This document shows, in pieces, positions 62,590 through 64,000 of a DNA stretch of 64,000 nt (positions are counted from its first letter, which is position 1; each line of letters begins with the position of its first letter). Source of the stretch: an uncultured Acetatifactor sp. (GTDB taxonomy: Bacteria > Bacillota > Clostridia > Lachnospirales > Lachnospiraceae); assembly GCA_934402375.1 (NCBI GenBank), contig CAKRUB010000006.1:47371-111370 (forward strand). Reading direction: 5' to 3'. The translations under genes and the position numbers were made by a program. The notes under the pieces are model-generated. The model saw nothing but the letters and a program-made list of their open reading frames with translations, made no database searches and had not been told where the DNA came from.

Positions 62590-63009
62590 ATGAGAATTTT
62601 AATAGTGATTATATCAGTCTTATTGTGGTTGTGGTTTCTCGGTTGTACAGTTACATGGCGATTTGGCAAAGTGTTGTTGGTAGAGGGTATGGGAATAAAA
62701 AGCATTGAGTTTGTTGTGCAGGTGCTGTTTTCCATAGGAATGATCACTTACCTGCTATGGGAACCGGTAGGTAAATGGGTTCTTATGGTTGAACTGGCAT
62801 TATGGTTAATTGTGCAATTCTTTTGTCATGAGTATTTTACGATCTTTGGCGCAAGTGCAAAGAAGCTGGACGGTTACAACAGATGCTTTGAAGGTACGGT
62901 AAAGCTGTTTCCGACAAGCAAAACACGCCTTGTCCCGGATCTTTATCATATTGTACTGCACATTCTTATTGCGATAGATTTAGTGCTGGTAATAGGGAGC
63001 CTGATATAA
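62590..63009 (+). CDS. Small multi-pass membrane protein, function unknown
   Basis: A 139-residue protein with GAGGGAG before ATG, 42 bases after the M56 gene and probably co-transcribed with it. Four hydrophobic segments are visible (about residues 2-22, 38-58, 65-83 and 117-138), separated by short loops and a cytoplasmic piece with ASAKKLDGYNRCFEGTVKLF. No conserved catalytic motif was recognised. Its position behind a BlaR1-like sensor makes it a candidate for the regulated function of that operon. Confidence 0.65.
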   Translation: MRILIVIISVLLWLWFLGCTVTWRFGKVLLVEGMGIKSIEFVVQVLFSIGMITYLLWEPVGKWVLMVELALWLIVQFFCHEYFTIFGASAKKLDGYNRCFEGTVKLFPTSKTRLVPDLYHIVLHILIAIDLVLVIGSLI

Positions 63010-63453
63010 TTGGGGCGCGAATACTCGCAGAATAGGAGGGCTACGGTAACGCCCCTTGCGGCAAGACGTCGGGGCAAAAGCCTCAACTGTCTGAAATGTC
63101 GGAATTATTTTCAGGGGTTCTATAAATTCAAATAATTCAGACAATTACAGTCCAGTGGAGCTTTTGACCCCAGTATCTTGTCATGAGGAGCGGTATTTTG
63201 TCATGACCTGCTAATGAACCTTTGAAAATGCTGTTAAAGCGTATTATAGCAGGTGAAATGGAATAAAGTTGGATGCCAGTGGAGGAAAATCCCTGAGAGC
63301 GCTTTTTATGGGAATTCCTATAAAGTAAATAGTTTTGTTTTTTGCCTAAATGTGGTAGCATTGAATTGTAAGGGTAAAAACGTGACAGAGTGACAAAAGG
63401 AATGTTTCCGAGGAAAATGAGTCACAAATCAATTGATTAAGGAGTAATATACA
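63010..63453. other. Gene-free region rich in inverted repeats
   Basis: These 444 bases hold no credible gene. GGGGCG (63012-63017) pairs with CGCCCC (63050-63055). AATTATTT (63103-63110) pairs with AAATAATT (63130-63137), with TGTCTG (63089-63094) and CAGACA (63138-63143) outside. The left half of a long inverted repeat (63161-63177) and a second one (63391-63402) match sequences on the far side of the next GNAT gene. It is probably a composite of small repeats. Confidence 0.6.
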
Positions 63454-63961
63454 GTGCATATTATTGATTTTTCCTTAGTTGAGAATCAATTATCAGCAAA
63501 CGACTTTATTAGGTTAAAGATAGCTACAGGATTTAGAAATAGACCAATAGATCAAGTTGAAAGAGCTTTAAAAAATGATTTACTTGATGTAGTGGCTATT
63601 GTAAATAATGAAGTAGTTGGAATGGGTAGACTTGTTGGTGATGGTGTTATGTATTGGTATCTGCAAGAGATAATTGTTTTGCCAGAATATCAAGGGAAAG
63701 GTATAGGAACAGGTATAGTTAATTATTTACTTGAATACATAAAGAAACATACTGAAGATGAAACTTTTACCAGTGTTGGATTAACCGCTGCAGAAGGCAA
63801 AACGTCTTTTTATGAAAGGTTTGGATTTCAAAATAGTAGAGGAATGAATTTATATATTGAGAGTTAAAGATATACCAAGTATCAACACTTTGACATATGT
63901 TTTCGATGCCAGAGGGATGCCAAAGGGACGTTCCTTTTGTCATGATACTGGGGTCAAAAGG
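63161..63961. repeat. Paired inverted repeats enclosing a GNAT gene
   Basis: CTTTTGACCCCAGTATC (63161-63177) is perfectly complementary to GATACTGGGGTCAAAAG (63945-63961), giving 17-base arms 801 bases apart. An inner pair, TGACAAAAGGAA (63391-63402) and TTCCTTTTGTCA (63932-63943), has 12-base arms. Between them is only the GNAT gene at 63454. No transposase is visible and no flanking target duplication was found within the window. Confidence 0.65.
63454..63867 (+). CDS. GNAT-family N-acetyltransferase (A+T-rich)
   Basis: A 137-residue acetyltransferase starting at GTG 63454, nine bases after AAGGAG. It has the acetyl-CoA loop QGKGIGTGIVNYL near residue 78, strand 4 WYLQEIIVLPEYQ before it and FYERFGFQ near the C-terminus, so it is a complete short GNAT domain. 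It is strikingly more A+T-rich than the genes to its left and is enclosed by nested inverted repeats, which suggests recent acquisition as a small mobile cassette. Its acceptor cannot be predicted; antibiotics, proteins and small amines are all possible. Confidence 0.85.
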   Translation: MHIIDFSLVENQLSANDFIRLKIATGFRNRPIDQVERALKNDLLDVVAIVNNEVVGMGRLVGDGVMYWYLQEIIVLPEYQGKGIGTGIVNYLLEYIKKHTEDETFTSVGLTAAEGKTSFYERFGFQNSRGMNLYIES

Positions 63962-64000
63962 TTATCCCGATGATATAATCTAATAGAAACATTATGAGGC

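Noticed and set aside
1..64000. CRISPR arrays, rRNA, tRNA, phage or conjugation modules
   Set aside because: No regularly spaced direct repeats, no rRNA or tRNA sequence and no integrase, terminase or relaxase motifs were seen; the isolated amidase and GNAT genes are too little to call a prophage.

Overview
The window looks like chromosomal core sequence from a Gram-positive anaerobe of the Clostridia, most likely a Lachnospiraceae member. The grounds are a SCIFF peptide with its radical-SAM maturase next to a fused SecDF, a MurE with the meso-diaminopimelate motif DNPR, the order priA-def-fmt-(Zn peptidase)-rsmB-rlmN-prpC-prkC-rsgA, strong AGGAGG-type ribosome sites, single-membrane lipoproteins, a DUF3793-flavodoxin pair and GH27/GH31 glycosidases. 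I cannot name the species. No rRNA, tRNA, CRISPR array, prophage or transposase gene was seen.

Layout. 0-5.5 kb: end of a winged-helix protein, a small membrane protein, a DUF1653 protein, a cytosolic 5'-nucleotidase, an AraC regulator divergent from a GH27 alpha-galactosidase, and a lipoprotein. 5.6-8.6 kb: a visibly A+T-richer island with a lipoprotein, a GNAT acetyltransferase, an XRE/TPR regulator, a 51-codon secreted-peptide gene convergent with and overlapping it, and a divergent Cys-rich secreted protein behind nested palindromes. This is the best candidate here for an undescribed peptide-sensing locus. 8.7-16 kb: a large solute-binding lipoprotein, a TetR regulator, a decayed YhgE/Pip-like surface gene, an NhaC antiporter and an Rpn-family protein. 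16-24.2 kb: hisS-aspS, an Sfp-type phosphopantetheinyl transferase overlapping a heterodimeric ABC exporter, and a small amidase. 24.2-32.5 kb: a complete phosphate regulon (pstSCAB, phoU, a Na/Pi cotransporter, and a PhoB/PhoR-like pair) with two 11-bp-periodic PHO-box-like arrays. 32.6-38.5 kb: a CBS/CorC membrane protein, a TIGR04086 protein, scfA-scfB and secDF. 38.7-51.8 kb: a long housekeeping run from murE to rsgA covering peptidoglycan synthesis, replication restart, N-terminal formyl processing, rRNA methylation and PASTA-kinase signalling. 51.8-64 kb: an iron-type DUF3793-flavodoxin operon, a GH28 remnant, a chemoreceptor, a deleted and an intact MATE pump, a GH31 alpha-xylosidase, an M56 BlaR1-like protein without its BlaI partner, a small membrane protein, and a GNAT gene enclosed by inverted repeats.

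Three loci are decaying (YhgE/Pip-like, GH28, one MATE). Several intergenic regions hold repeats or folded elements: a 116-bp MITE-like element with 8-bp flanking direct repeats, a ~124-nt extended hairpin between priA and def, and paired inverted repeats around the last GNAT gene. Gene starts below were chosen by ribosome-site spacing and often lie downstream of the longest open frame. All family calls rest on recognising motifs by eye, with no database search.
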